This document shows positions 34,357 to 46,700 of a DNA stretch of 64,000 nucleotides, piece by piece. The position numbers were made by a program, and so were the translations under genes. Under the pieces are notes generated by a model. The model was not told where the DNA came from and searched no databases. It saw only the letters and a program-made list of their open reading frames with translations. Within the stretch, counting starts at the first letter, position 1; each line of letters opens with the position of its first letter. Source of the DNA: Gorsachius magnificus (lineage: Eukaryota > Chordata > Aves > Pelecaniformes > Ardeidae); contig CM067081.1 of NCBI GenBank assembly GCA_034008185.1, forward strand, positions 31,184,806 through 31,248,805, read 5' to 3'.

Positions 34357-36176
34357 TTAGAGAGGCACTGGAGGCTCCACCTGGGGACCAGAAGAATACG
34401 TGACTAAAATCTGTGACGAGATTCGTGACAACAGGGACCATTCATTGCATAAGAGAAAGGGTGATCCCATTATAGTCATGTTATGATCCTTACTATGGAA
34501 CGGGAAGTGCAAGTATCCAGCGTTGCGTGATTGACCATGCATCTGTCGTATGAAGGCAAATATATTTGCAGGCTGACAAGTATGAATATACTTAATTGTT
34601 TGTCAGGAAGAAGAACTTAGGCGTACTTGTGAAGACAATGTCTCCGCTTGCAAATTGAGCTCAATGAATTCTCAAGGTTCCCTATCCTGATCCAAGATTT
34701 TAAACTAAGATTGTTGCAGGACAAAAACTGGTAAAGAGGAAAAATGTGAGAAGATCTGGGTTCTCTTTCTCCAGTGGAACAGTGTTGACTGCTGGAGATT
34801 TTCTTGTGTGATTTCGGGCAAGTCAGTTTAAAGCAACACTTGTTTAAAAATAACAGCCGTTTTCCATTAATTATAATAATGCTTAGGTTTCATTATCTGA
34901 CACTGGAAAAGCCTATAATTCTTCATCTGAAAGCAGCAGTTTAGACTCTTTTAGCTTAATACTATTCTATTTTTGGTTCAACCCTTCTGCTTTAGTAGGA
35001 TTCTTAACTTGCATAAGAAGAGACTCAGAAGGGTGTTCTGTCTGTGGGTATGGTTTCTGGAGTCGTGTATCACACAAACTGCAAGATTGTTATCCTGATC
35101 TGCAAGAAAAGGACACAGCAAGCTGGGAACTGCGTAGTAGGGTTGCTTGGGCTCCATCACTATAGTGTCAAAGCACCTTACGGTCTTGAATGCATTTGTT
35201 TCCCCATGGGGAGACTAAGTGGCTTTCCCAAGATCACATAGAAATGACAGAAATAGAAACCAACTCTTGGTTTTCTTGGTCTGAACTCATTTCTTCATCA
35301 GTGCAGCACCCTACCTCCGTATGGGACTTTCTGGTAGTGGTTCTCTTGTCTGAGGCAATCACTTGAGAACTGTAGTGGTTTGGTGGGTAAATCCTGGCCT
35401 TTGCTGCCCTGAAAAAGTAACTAACTGGGATGCAGTAGATCATTGATGGTGCTGATTTCTTGTTTGATCCCTCCTCTAGAGGGAATAGCCGTCTCTGAGC
35501 TCTCTTGACTGCTCAGTCTTGAGAATCAGAAGCAATCCGAAGCAATCTGTTGTATCTAAGTACTGCAGATATGATTTCAAAGTCTCCCAAGAAAAGGAAT
35601 AGTTGCTCTTTTAGGATCTTTCAAGCGAACGAGTGTGGAGCCATTTATAGCTGTTTAACATGGTGATTTTGGGTAACACTTCAGCAAACCTCTGTGGTGC
35701 TAATTGCCAGAAGCTGGAAGAGTAGAGTGGTCCTTCTTCTGATACATATTTCTTTTATACTTTGCACTTGGTGTCAGCTATGCTTGGAGATGGGATTTGA
35801 TGGAGCTTTGATCTGGAATGACAGTTCTTATCTATTGTCATTCCTTAATGATACATTTTAGAGTGCACATCTTTGGGTGTTTGCTTGATGCCACCTCAAT
35901 TTGCTCATACTAAAGTGGGTGTATGGTGAGTACCTCACAGGAGTGTTTAACTTGGGTTTCAAATTAAGCTTTATTTTGTTTGCTTGCAAGTCATCTTGAA
36001 AGCATCTGATGAAAAATGCCTTAGACTTCTATAGGAGTGATCAGTAGAGAAAAAGTCATAGTCCATTGGTTTTTATTTTTCCCAAACTGCCTTCTCCCTT
36101 CCCAAAAACAGAGTATAAAAATACATATATGCATATACATTATTTATAAAGAATTATTGTCATCAAAAGGCAGTTG

Positions 36177-37296
36177 ATCATAGAATCATAGAATGTTTTG
36201 GGTTGGAAGGGACCCCTAGAGGTCATCTAGTCCAACCCCCCTGCAGTGAGCAGGGACACTGCTAACTAGATCAGGTTGCTCAGAGCCCTGTCCAACCTGG
36301 CCTTGAATGTTCCCAGGGATGGGGCCTCCACTACCTCTCTGGGCAACCCCTTCCAGTGTTTCACCACCCTCGTTGTAAAGAATTTCCTCCTTATATCCAG
36401 TCTAAACCTACCCTGCTTCAGTTTAAAACCATTACCCCTTGTCCTGACACAGCTGGCCCTACTAAAAAGATTTTCCCCATCTTTCCTATAGGCTCCCTTT
36501 ACGTACTGAAAGGCCGTAATCAGGTCTCCCCGCAGCCTTCTCTTCTCCAGGCTGAACAACCCCAACTCTCTCAGCCTGTCCTTGTAGGAGAAGTGCTCCA
36601 GCCCTCGGATCATCTTCAAGGCCCTCTTCTGGACCCACTCCAACAGTTCCATGTCCTTCTTGTGCTGAGGGCTCCAGGGCTGGACGCAGTACTCTAGGTG
36701 AGGTCTCACCAGAGCAGAGTAGAGGGGCAGAATCACCTCCCTCGACCTGCTGGCCACGCTTCTCCTGATGCAGCCCAGATTATGGTTGGCCTTCTGGGCT
36801 GCCAGTGCACATTGCCGGCTCATGTCCAGCTTTTCATCCACCAGCACGCCCAAGTCCCTCTCGGCAGGGCTGCTCTCGATCCTTTCTTCCCCCAGCCTGT
36901 ACTGATACCGGGGGCCGTGTAACCCCAGGAGGTTCACACAGGCCCACCTCTCCAGCCTGTCCAGGTCTCTCTGGATGACATCCCGTCCTTCTGGTGTGTC
37001 AACCGCACCACTCAGCTTGGTGTCATCTGCAAACTTGCTGAGGGTGCATTCGATCTCGCTGTCTAAGTCATTGATGAATATATTAAACAGCACCAGTCCC
37101 AGTACGGACCCCTGAGGGACACCACTCGTCACCGGTCTCCATCCAGACATCGAGCCATTGACCACTACCCTCTGGATGCGACCATCCAGCCAGTTCCTTA
37201 TCCACCGAACAGTCCACCCATCAAATCCATAGCTCTCCAATTTAGAGAGAAGGATGTTGTGGGGGACCGTGTCAAAGGCTTTGCAGAAGTCCAGAT
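36177..37296 (-). mobile_element. CR1 LINE 3' fragment with 324-codon open frame, minus orientation
   Basis: The left edge is a reversed CR1 terminus with tandem 8-mers (ATCATAGAATCATAGAAT). The minus-strand frame 37240-36266 is intact for 324 codons. It shows PQGSVLG and FADDTKLSG (reverse transcriptase motifs) and continues to the ORF2 C-terminus. The long uninterrupted frame marks this as one of the younger copies here. It is 5' truncated within the reverse transcriptase. Confidence 0.95.
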
Positions 37297-39537
37297 CTGC
37301 CTAGTATTTTCATGGCATATCCCTATTAGTGAGATGAATATGCACTAAGACAAGTTTCAGCTTCAAGTGCTATTAGGAAGTTTAGAGTTCTGGTTAGGGA
37401 TGGTCTGTTGTCTTCTACCACTGGAGAAGTTGTAGGGAACATAGATGGGGCTTTTTGCATATGTGAGTATGTTGGAAGAGGATGTCTTAATTTGCAGTGC
37501 CCCACACTATCTTCGTAACTCATGCCTAACATTAAGAAAATTTCTTGCTGGACTTATGTGGAAATCAGCAACTAAATTCAATATTTGCAAGAAGACTAAA
37601 CAGTATTAATATTGTTTGGATATTTCAGAAATGGGAGATGGCAGATAAATGCTCTTATACACATGAAAGAGTTTTGCAGTCTAATGAAGAAAAGTGCTAG
37701 CAGTGACGCAAGGACTATCTTCCAGCATACTGGAGAGCGAGGGCTTATTTGGCAGAGTGTAACTTTTGTTTGTTGCTACTGTAAATAAAATGTTTTTAGT
37801 GTTCTGCGATACAAACTGTAAGATTGGGCCTCACATGGTACACATGTGATGAGAGGTTAAATTTTAGATCTTCAGCAGCTGTTCCTTCTGAAACGAGCTT
37901 TCCTTTTCACATTTTTAATTCTAATTTTAGTTTTTAATGGACCTTAAACAAACGTGGCCACTGAAGCAGTTGACTATACAGAGCTGGGATAGAAGCAGTT
38001 TGGAGAGGTGAAGGCTTTAATTATAATGAAAATACCTGCTCACCTCTTCAGGGAGTTACTGATTTTGGAGGACTACTTTCTCTTTGCATACGTCCACAGG
38101 TAAAAAGCACAATGTTGTCATGAGTTCACTGCTCCTCTGCTCATAAAAGTGGGAGTGCAGTTAGGGTTCTTAATGGTGTTTTATATTGGGACACAGTAGA
38201 TAAGGGTTGCAATTAACATTTTATAAGTGACCCTTTAGAGCAGGCATAAAATTTTCATCTGGGTTTTTTTTTTTGGCTGTTGGGGTTTCGTTACCTCCTG
38301 TTAGATGTAATTCCTGTTTGGGGTGGAAGCGTGCAGGGAAAGGGATTAATTTTAGCTGACTTTCTCTAAGGATGGAGCTGATGGGTACATTTAAAATGAG
38401 TAAAATTTTAAATATGCTGGCCTGTATGTAAAGTATTTAGTACATAAAGGTTTGTGGTACAAAGGCAATTGGGGGGAAAAAAAACTCCTGAGCAGTTTGT
38501 AAGAGTTAGTGCAGGTCTTAAAAAAAAAAAATAAATTAGCTTGACAATTGTTTATATTTCCATTAAATAAAACAGGAAGAAAAAGGCAGTATGTGCTTAA
38601 GAGCACTAGAGGGAGCCGGGTGGAAGAAGAGGGGAAAAACCACTGAAGACGTATTTGCATTTTTAGGAATAGCTTATACAAAGCATCCATTTAAATCCTC
38701 GTGCTTACTTCAGCTAAAATACAGCTACAGGTCAGCCGCTGCCTCTGGCTGCTCTCTGTTCCCCCACGCTTCACTGAAGAATTTTCAATTTTCTAGTCCT
38801 GAGAGAGGCCAGAAGCTTTTTAAATGGTTGCAGGGAAAATCACCTGCCCCTCTGTAGACCGTACCCCTTTTTTTTGGCCTTGTTTTGTATTTGGATGAGC
38901 AGCCAAAAGTTAATTTGCCTTTCAGTGCCAGTGGCTTTTTTGGGGAGATCCATGTATAGGTTCATTTATGAGTTTATCTCCCTCCAAGATTATATAGGGG
39001 AGAAAGTAAGTGGAGGTGTTTGTATTGGGGATCGATTAGGTGAAGACAAGTTTTAGTGGCATTAATTTGGAGTGGCCACGTTGCTCTTGCAGGGGATCTG
39101 AGGAAAATGAGTATCTGTGAGTTTGTAGAATAACGTACAAGCACGAAGTTACTGTAAAGTCTCTCCTCTGATTTGATGAGGTTTTAGAAGTGTTGTTGGG
39201 CACACTTTTTATATTGCTTTGTCATAAGGCTAAATATCTTGAGTTAAAGTGTAACAGCTTTATGATGTAGATAATCTAAGTAATTTGGTTTTACTTCCCA
39301 TCCACCCTGATAAACTGCCATAATGTTGATGTCTTGGGACCTGTAAGAGTGGGATGAAATCCTGTGTGTGTGTTCCTTAGTTTCAGGGTTTGGGGGGTGG
39401 GGAGATCTTTTCAGTATTCTGAAGTTCTTCCTCTTGATATCCAGTATTACACAACTAAACCTGTCACTGTGGAGAACTGAATTTTGATGGCTTGGGGCCT
39501 TGGCATTGAGCAGTTTTGAGGGAAGGAAGAATGGATG

Positions 39538-39574
39538 TTTATTATTATTATTATTTTATTATATTATTATTATC
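39538..39574. repeat. (ATT)n microsatellite
   Basis: About 37 bp of ATT triplets with two small interruptions, in the CAB39L intron. Confidence 0.9.
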
Positions 39575-41039
39575 ATCTGAGGCTGCTTAGGACTTTGGGA
39601 TGCTGGAAGTCATCCTGGAGGAGGGAGACAGACTGCAAGTGGGTGATTAAATGAGCAGAACTAATCTATATGTACTGCGTGCTTATCATCTGCTGCTGTA
39701 ATTTATTGCTGCCACACTCCGTGTTCAAGTTCCCAGTTTCTCTTTTCCACTTTAGAAAATAAATGGGAAGGGCAGGAATAATGGACTGGGGTTTGCTTCC
39801 TTTGGTCTTTATTAGATGGCATGATTTTAAGTTACAAAAGCAAGGCAAACATTTCTCAAAAGTACTCTAACCATGCTTTAGCCTGAGGACTCTGCTCACT
39901 TTAAAGGAAACAAATATAGTGGAATTTAAGTATGTGGAGGCTGGAGTCATTTAGCAGTGCACAGAGATTTTATTTCAGTGTACTTTGAGACTATAAAGAA
40001 TTGTTGGCTCTTTAAAATTACATCATTCCATATTTGAGATGGCTACAAATTAAGAATTGAAAAAAAATCTCTTTTCAAATATTTAATTTGAAATTTATTT
40101 GAAATTAAATTTGAATTTATTTTTGTCAAAACCAAACAGGTAAGAGCACTAAGTAATTACGGCTTAATTCCTGTTGGATGTTTCAGGGCCTTTTCCTGTC
40201 ATCTGAGAATTAACTGCACTGGAGATGAAACAGAATATTGGAATAGCAGAGAATTTTTTTTTCCCCTTGCCCCTTTAGCTACTCTGCTTTGCACTGTTTC
40301 TCCTGCTGCAATGCAGGGATGGGGCAGGCGTGTTTCTTCCTCCCCTGGTGTGTAGAGGGCTTCTATTAAAGTCCCAAAGTATTTCCTCAGGTAGAAGACT
40401 GGCAGAGTTGAACTGTAAGTTGAGTGCATATTCAGTTTATTCCTCAGAACCAGGAAAACAGGCATATTTAGTCCAAAACAGACTCTTATGCTTCCATATG
40501 GCTGGTCACTCAGAAGGGTCTGTGAATACTTCAGGGAACCCAGTGATTATCTGCTGGGCCCGCTTAGTGTGCAACTAAAACAGCTTTTTTGTGATTATTC
40601 AGTATTTTTGTGATTATTCAACTGCAGGGTAGCACCCACCACCACTGAACTCCCTGGGGCAACAGAGGGGTGTCTTTTCACCTGTTGAAGTGGTGGTGGA
40701 TGCACTATGGAAAGGATATAATTTCCCTTGGGAGAGTTAAAGGAAAAAAAAATGATTCTCTTAAAAACACACAACGGAGATTAGTGACATGGCCTCCTTA
40801 GATTTTTCTGTTGCCTTAGGAAAAGCCGGTGCCTTCAGTAGTAGCCCAAGGGCAGAGTTTTTATCGTTTGACTTTCGCCATGACGTTTACCCAAAGGCCG
40901 CAGTATCCGATAAAAAAGAAAGGGCCAACCCCAGAGTGGGTGTAAGGTGGTGCAGGGCACAGTGCCCCTTCCCTCTCCCCACCGAGCTGGGGCAGAGCAA
41001 GGCACCCATGAAACGATGCCTGGCGCCAGTTTCTCCCCC

Positions 41040-41617
41040 TGTCATGGTTTAACCCCGGCCGGCAACTCAGCACCACGCAGCCACTCGCTCACTCTCCCCT
41101 CAGTGGGATGGGGGAGAGAATCAGGGGAGTAAAAGTGAGAAAACTCGTGGGTTGAGATAAAGATGGTTTAATAGGGAAAGCAAAAGCTGTGCACGTGCAA
41201 GCAAAGCAAAGCAAGGAATTAATTCACTGCTTCCCATGGGCAGGCAGGTGTTCAGCCATCCCCAGGAAAGCAGGGCTCCATCACAGGTAACGGTGACTTG
41301 GGAAGACAGACGCCATCACTCTGAACGTCCCCACCTTCCTTCTTCTCCCCCCAGTTTATATGCTGAGCATGACATCATATGGTATGGAATAGTCCTTTGG
41401 TCAGTTGGGGTCAGCTGTCCTGGCTGTGCCCCCTTCCAGCTTCTTGTGCACCTGACAGCTCATGGGAAGCTGAGAAGTCCTTGACGAGTCTAGGCACTGC
41501 TCAGCAACAACTAAAACATCAATGAGTTATCACACTCTTTCCATACTAAATCCCAAACATAGCACTATACCGGCCACTAGGAAGAAAATCAACTCTATCC
41601 CAGCCGAAACCAGGACA
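41040..41617 (-). mobile_element. Solo ERV LTR, minus orientation
   Basis: A 578-bp block from TG to CA, of the same family as the LTR at 14897-15405. On the minus strand it begins TGTCCTGGTTTCGGC and carries a TATA-like TATAAA (41360-41355) preceded by a CRE-like TGATGTCA (41377-41370), so its own transcription runs leftward, antisense to CAB39L. Flanks are CCCCC on the left and GCCCC on the right, an imperfect 5-bp duplication. No internal viral genes adjoin it. Confidence 0.88.
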
Positions 41618-43099
41618 GCCCCCAAGGTCCTTCATGTTGTGAAACGTCAGCCTGTGCTGGCTGTCCTCATGCCGGCTAAGCTTCATGGAGAAAGATGCTG
41701 CTTTGGAGGGCGGATTGTCCTGCTCAGAGCTTGGTATCCACAGTGTCGCTCACTGAGCTCTCTCTGGAGTTGCCCTAGACAGGCAACATGAAGCCTTTCA
41801 TTCTGTGCTGGAGGAACATTTCACTACTAGTTTGCAGCAGAAGTTGCCATTTGGTGTCACTTGTTGCAGCACTTTTGGGTGCAGCGGGAGAAGCGCTAGT
41901 GCCCGTTCTCAGTACTGTTCAGGGCAGTCCAGAAACACGGGGCTGAGGTTATCCTGATGATCTGTTAGGTAAAGCGTAAGCACAAGCCGTGGTGTGCTTT
42001 ACAGATAAGTAGAGAGCACAAATCTGCTGATCTGAGGTCAGCTTGGCACCTCCTGGGCAAACGCAGGAGCAAATTCAGGGAGGTTAAGGGAGCAGGGACG
42101 ACTTCTGCCTCTCTGAGCCCGGGAGGGACGGGCAAGTTGCAGATTCTTGGGTCTTCACAGCGCAGATTTGGGATACTCCTGTTTGCCTCGGTTAGGAGCT
42201 GGGATCACTAGCAAAGGATGTTAGCCCTTTAAAAGGTGGCTGTTTCATCTGTATTCCTCAGAAATGAGGTTTCTCATGCTTTTTTGGTTGCCTTTAACGT
42301 AGGGCTGTGAATAGCTACTGCAGGTGAGCCCTAAATCAGGATCTGATGCAACTGTGGTGCTGGTGTGTGGCGGGAGCTGAGATTAGCTCCCCAAGCAAAT
42401 GTAGCATGCGGAATTATTTTTAATAATATAAGACTTTGGCTGGGCTTTCTCTTGAGGAAGAGGGGATAGGAGGCAAAATCTCCCTCCAAGCTGGTGAGCT
42501 CAGCAGAAATAGATGCTGAGCTCTCATCCCTGCTGGGGCTCGGCTGAGATCAGGGTGATGATGGGATTTAAATCCCAAAATCCCATCCTGCCGTGCTGTG
42601 GTGGCTGGTAAAGCATCCTCCTTTCCCTGCTCTCAGCGCTGGCAGGGAGGGAAGGCACTCGCCATTCCCTTTGGGAATATGTGGCGCTTGCTGAGCAATA
42701 GCTGCTGAGAGAGAAAAGTGAAGCATTAAAAATTCCTTTAATTGCACTTTGCTGTATTTGCATGGTTGATAATAGCTGGTAGTATTTGTTTCAGAATACT
42801 TTAATTGTAGCATTTTTTTCCCCATCCCACTAGCCTTTGAAAAAATACTTTAGGCTAATGGTTTTATTTTTCAACGGGATTTAAATTTTGCTTAAAGTTT
42901 TTTTTTTTTTTTCTCATGCAGTATTATTGTGGAGAAGTATTTGGATCTTTATATTACAATACAGAGTCAGGCAGAAAACAGTTTAACTTCAGCTTCTCTG
43001 GGCAGGGCTCTGCTGAAAGATGTGGTGCGTGAACATGTTGATTTTATTATTATCTTGTAACAACAACCCGCTGTTGGCCTCCCTTATTTGCATTCTCAG

Positions 43100-43782
43100 C
43101 AGGACGGCAAGGTGAATAATTTAATTCCAGCAGCCTCCGCCACGTGATGGTGCGAGGACCCGTCAGCGATGCCTCCCCTAGACCAGCAGACTTCGGAGGG
43201 GAATGGAAACTTACAGAAGTGATGCGAAATCGTCACATCTCCTCCCTTAACCCTGGAGAAATCTCTCGGCGGAGCGATCGCTTCTTCCTTTGCTTTTCCA
43301 CGCGCTCCTCTGACGTGGAGTTTGGGAGGTGTGTGTGAGCCCGTGAGCGAGACGAGCGAGGGAGTGGGAAGCGGGGAGGGCAGTGGGGAAAAACGCACAC
43401 CCAGCCACGGAGCTAGTCGGAGCAGGAACGGCGAGGAGCCGGAGAGAGGCTGGGAGTCCGGCCGCCAGGCAGCAGGGAGTGGAAATTTACAGCCGCCTGT
43501 GAGCGCCTGTGCGTATTCAAGTGATCCTTTCTGCTAACGCTTTTCCAGAGGCTGACGCTCGCTCGGCAGAAGAGCGGGAGGTCGAGTCGCGGCATCCCTT
43601 CTCTCCGCCACGTGTCGGATAATCGTCGCGGGGGGAGGAAAGGAAAAAAGCGGAATTAAATGGAAGAATAACTGAAGGCGGCTGCTGGCGGCGTGGGCTG
43701 TGGGGAGGCGGCAGAGCTGTCTTCAGCACCTGGCCATGGGGCTGCGCGGGGCTGCCTAGGAGCCCCCACCTTTCGGCACGCA
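43100..43782 (+). promoter_or_regulatory. CAB39L: Second GC-rich block: likely alternative CAB39L promoter and first exon
   Basis: A CpG-rich segment in an otherwise AT-rich intron, with CACGTG E-boxes at 43141-43146 and 43609-43614 and TGACGTGG near 43312-43319. On the plus strand it ends with a consensus donor, CGCA|GTAAGTG, at 43782/43783. This is the expected anatomy of an internal CpG-island promoter whose untranslated exon splices to the coding exon at 53 kb. An unrelated noncoding RNA is possible. The 5' edge is not determinable. Confidence 0.5.
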
Positions 43783-46700
43783 GTAAGTGTCAGCTGCGAC
43801 AATGTCCGAGTGACAGAAAGTTAAGGGATTTAATAAAACTTTTCCTTTTTCTAGTCAGCACCAGCCTTTTTGTAATTAAACCGCTTGCCTGCTTGTTCTC
43901 GATAGTTAGGCTGTTCGCTTTTTATAGCTTTGTAAACTGTGTTACCAGGAGTGGCTTTTTAAAGCAGGCAACCCTAAACAGTACTCCTCCTGTTACATAA
44001 GGCGCTGGCTCCGCCACCAAGCGCTCCGTGTCCATGGAATATCTCTGGAAATGGCTTTATTTACAGTGCGGTTTCCAAAAATAAAATATCTGCAATATAT
44101 CATTTCTCTCGCTCCTCTCCGCTGACTGCCTGCAGCTGCAGACAGGCTCTCGAGATGCAGAGGAATGAAAGCGTGGCCACTTGCGTAAGACGTCGGGAAA
44201 CGGTTAGAGATGCAGGGAAGATGAGTGCGTGTGTGAACTGTCACAGGGAACAGCGTATGTAAATTAACCACCTCGTTATTTCTAGTCAATAGGTTTCATC
44301 AACCTGAAATGCTAATTCCATGGGGAATGGGCTATTCGTGAAGTCGCTATCAGGCAGAACTTTCCCCGAGCTTAAGGGAAGTTCTTTTTCTGAGCAAAGA
44401 CTCTTTCTTGGATTAATATTAGTAGTAAAGTGAAATTACTGCTATAGCGAATTACTTTAACGTGTTATGAAGCTTTCAAAGTAACACAGAAGGCTTGCTA
44501 AGGATGTGGTCAAGTGAATGCTGTGTAGAGAGGTAACTTTCAGTAATATTGAACAAAAAGCAAAAATAGTGTTTGTGTTCCTTGCTAATGGGCTTAGAGG
44601 AAGTGCTATTCCCTCCTGGCTGCTGCCTATGTTAATTTAAATTATATTAACAATTTCCGTTATTTCTACAGTTGTTATTACTACTAGAAATGGAAATTTA
44701 ACTTGGTTTCCCTTTACTTAAGTAAATGAAAAGCTGTTAAGGGCTGTTCTGTTAGAATTATGTGTACTTCGGAGACATTAGTTAAGAGACATTTTTCTGC
44801 ATGACTGAGCTTGTGGGAGTTTTGCTATGGATTACAGTTAGGCATGGAATTGAATTCTTAATTTTTTAGGTTTGAAAGACCTCTGTGGTGACAAATGGAA
44901 ACAGGGATCTCAAATGTTCTTGACTCCTCAATCCTGCAAATTTGGTGGCTGTAAAACCGCTGGTTTATTGGATTTCTAGTTTTATTCAACATAAAGTAAT
45001 AACCTCCTGCTTCTAGCTAGTTCGTTAGCGTGAGTGGGAGAGCCTGTGGAATCCTGTGATACAGAGATGATTGATGCAGGTGTGGGTATGGTGCCACAGG
45101 ACACCGCTTCTGCGTGGCTTTGGAACCTGAATGTTGCCTGGCACTGCAGTGTGCAAATGCTGGTTTGGAATAAATATTTTATAATAATAATAGGTGTGGT
45201 AGCACAGGACTTGCTGCAATAAAAGGACACTAGGCAGCAAAGTCAAACACTCAAAAGGTTCCTAACTTGAAGTCTGGCATTTATCAGTGCCAGTGCAGTC
45301 TGTTCTGTGTACGCAACTCAGGAGACTTTCATTAAGTTTGTATCATCACACATTTACACCCCCTTTCCCATCATCACTGCCTCATTCTGGGTTTGGCTGG
45401 TAGCACCTGCGCCAGCAGCCCTCTCTCTCTCCCCTCCTTTCATCCCCTCCTTACCCTTTCTTGCTGGTAAAGCTCACTCTAAGACTCTGGGGAGAATCGG
45501 ACTGGAAACCAGTGTGATCTTCTTTTTTCTCCCACCAGGCTATTTTTTTTGTTAACCGGGGTCAGTCCCTTGACCTGGCTCACTGCGTGGCCCTGCAAAC
45601 AGCTGTACTACTCCAACAGAGGCTGTAGGGATGCAAATAGACGTGGAGCAGGGTGGCACTGTCACAGAACAAAGCATTTGTCAAGCTGTGGCCTCAGTGA
45701 CCAGTAGGTATTTGGTGTTTCGGTTTATCCCCCGTGTTTGCTGAGAGACTATATAGGCTTTTTGGTTTTTATTGAATGGGCATTCACGCACTCAATTAAA
45801 AATAGAATTAGTAATTTCTTTGAGTGCTTCCATAGAGCGGCACCACAGCACTTGAGTGGAGCATCACCGTGAATGCCTTCGGTTTCATAACAGTATTGAA
45901 CAACTACGTGATATGATTATTCTCATTCTGTAGAAGTGATCAGATTAAGGGCAGAGCTGCCTACTTATTTGCCATGTCCAATCTTCAGGATGCCTGCCAT
46001 CTGCGAAAAAAAGACGTTTGTGGCGATAGTCGGCATTCCTGCAGTGTTTTGTGTGTTCAGGTGAAGTTTCAGCCAATATCCACCTTCATTCCAGGTAATG
46101 CAACAAGTAACCAATGGCAAGTCTTATGAGGAGTAAATTCTTGAATATATAATTAAATTATTCAAATAATTTTGTTGCCAAGCAGAGATAGCATTCATTC
46201 ACCCTAACCATAAAACTGTCCTCTCTTCTGTTAATCTTTTGTCTCATTTGCAATGTACCTTCCAAAATCTGCAAATCGTTGAGGATTTGCAGAGAAGTTA
46301 CTTGTTGTGTAGCCCTGATTCCTTCTGTGTATCAAATGAAACATGGGTCATGTGAGGTGACTCCATGGGGGAGCACGGATCGGACTTCTCCAGGTGACCA
46401 TCACACATGGGGGCTTCCATCCCCTGGTTTAAGTACATGACTCTCTAATTGCAACAACTTTGCCAAAAATGGCAGGAGGGAGAAGTGAGGAGGGGATAAA
46501 GCATCTCTTCCATAATGAAAAGACTGAATTAGGCAAAATTATGAAGTGTGCTAATTCTTGTCCCAGACATTTGGGGCTTAGACACACTGGGGTGAATGGA
46601 AAATGAAGGTCTTTTTAGCCATTCAAGAAGCTCTCACCCAATATGACTTATTGAAATGTTTTGATTCTGATCAATAAGCCAATGAAGGTTAGGAACTAGG

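Noticed and set aside
36266..37240. A 324-codon frame as a host gene
   Set aside because: FADDTKL and flanking segments plus the CR1 terminus show it is a truncated CR1 reverse transcriptase.
14897..41617. The two LTRs as the ends of one provirus
   Set aside because: They are 25 kb apart with host exons and a promoter between them, have different target duplications, and differ by an internal deletion. They are independent solo LTRs.
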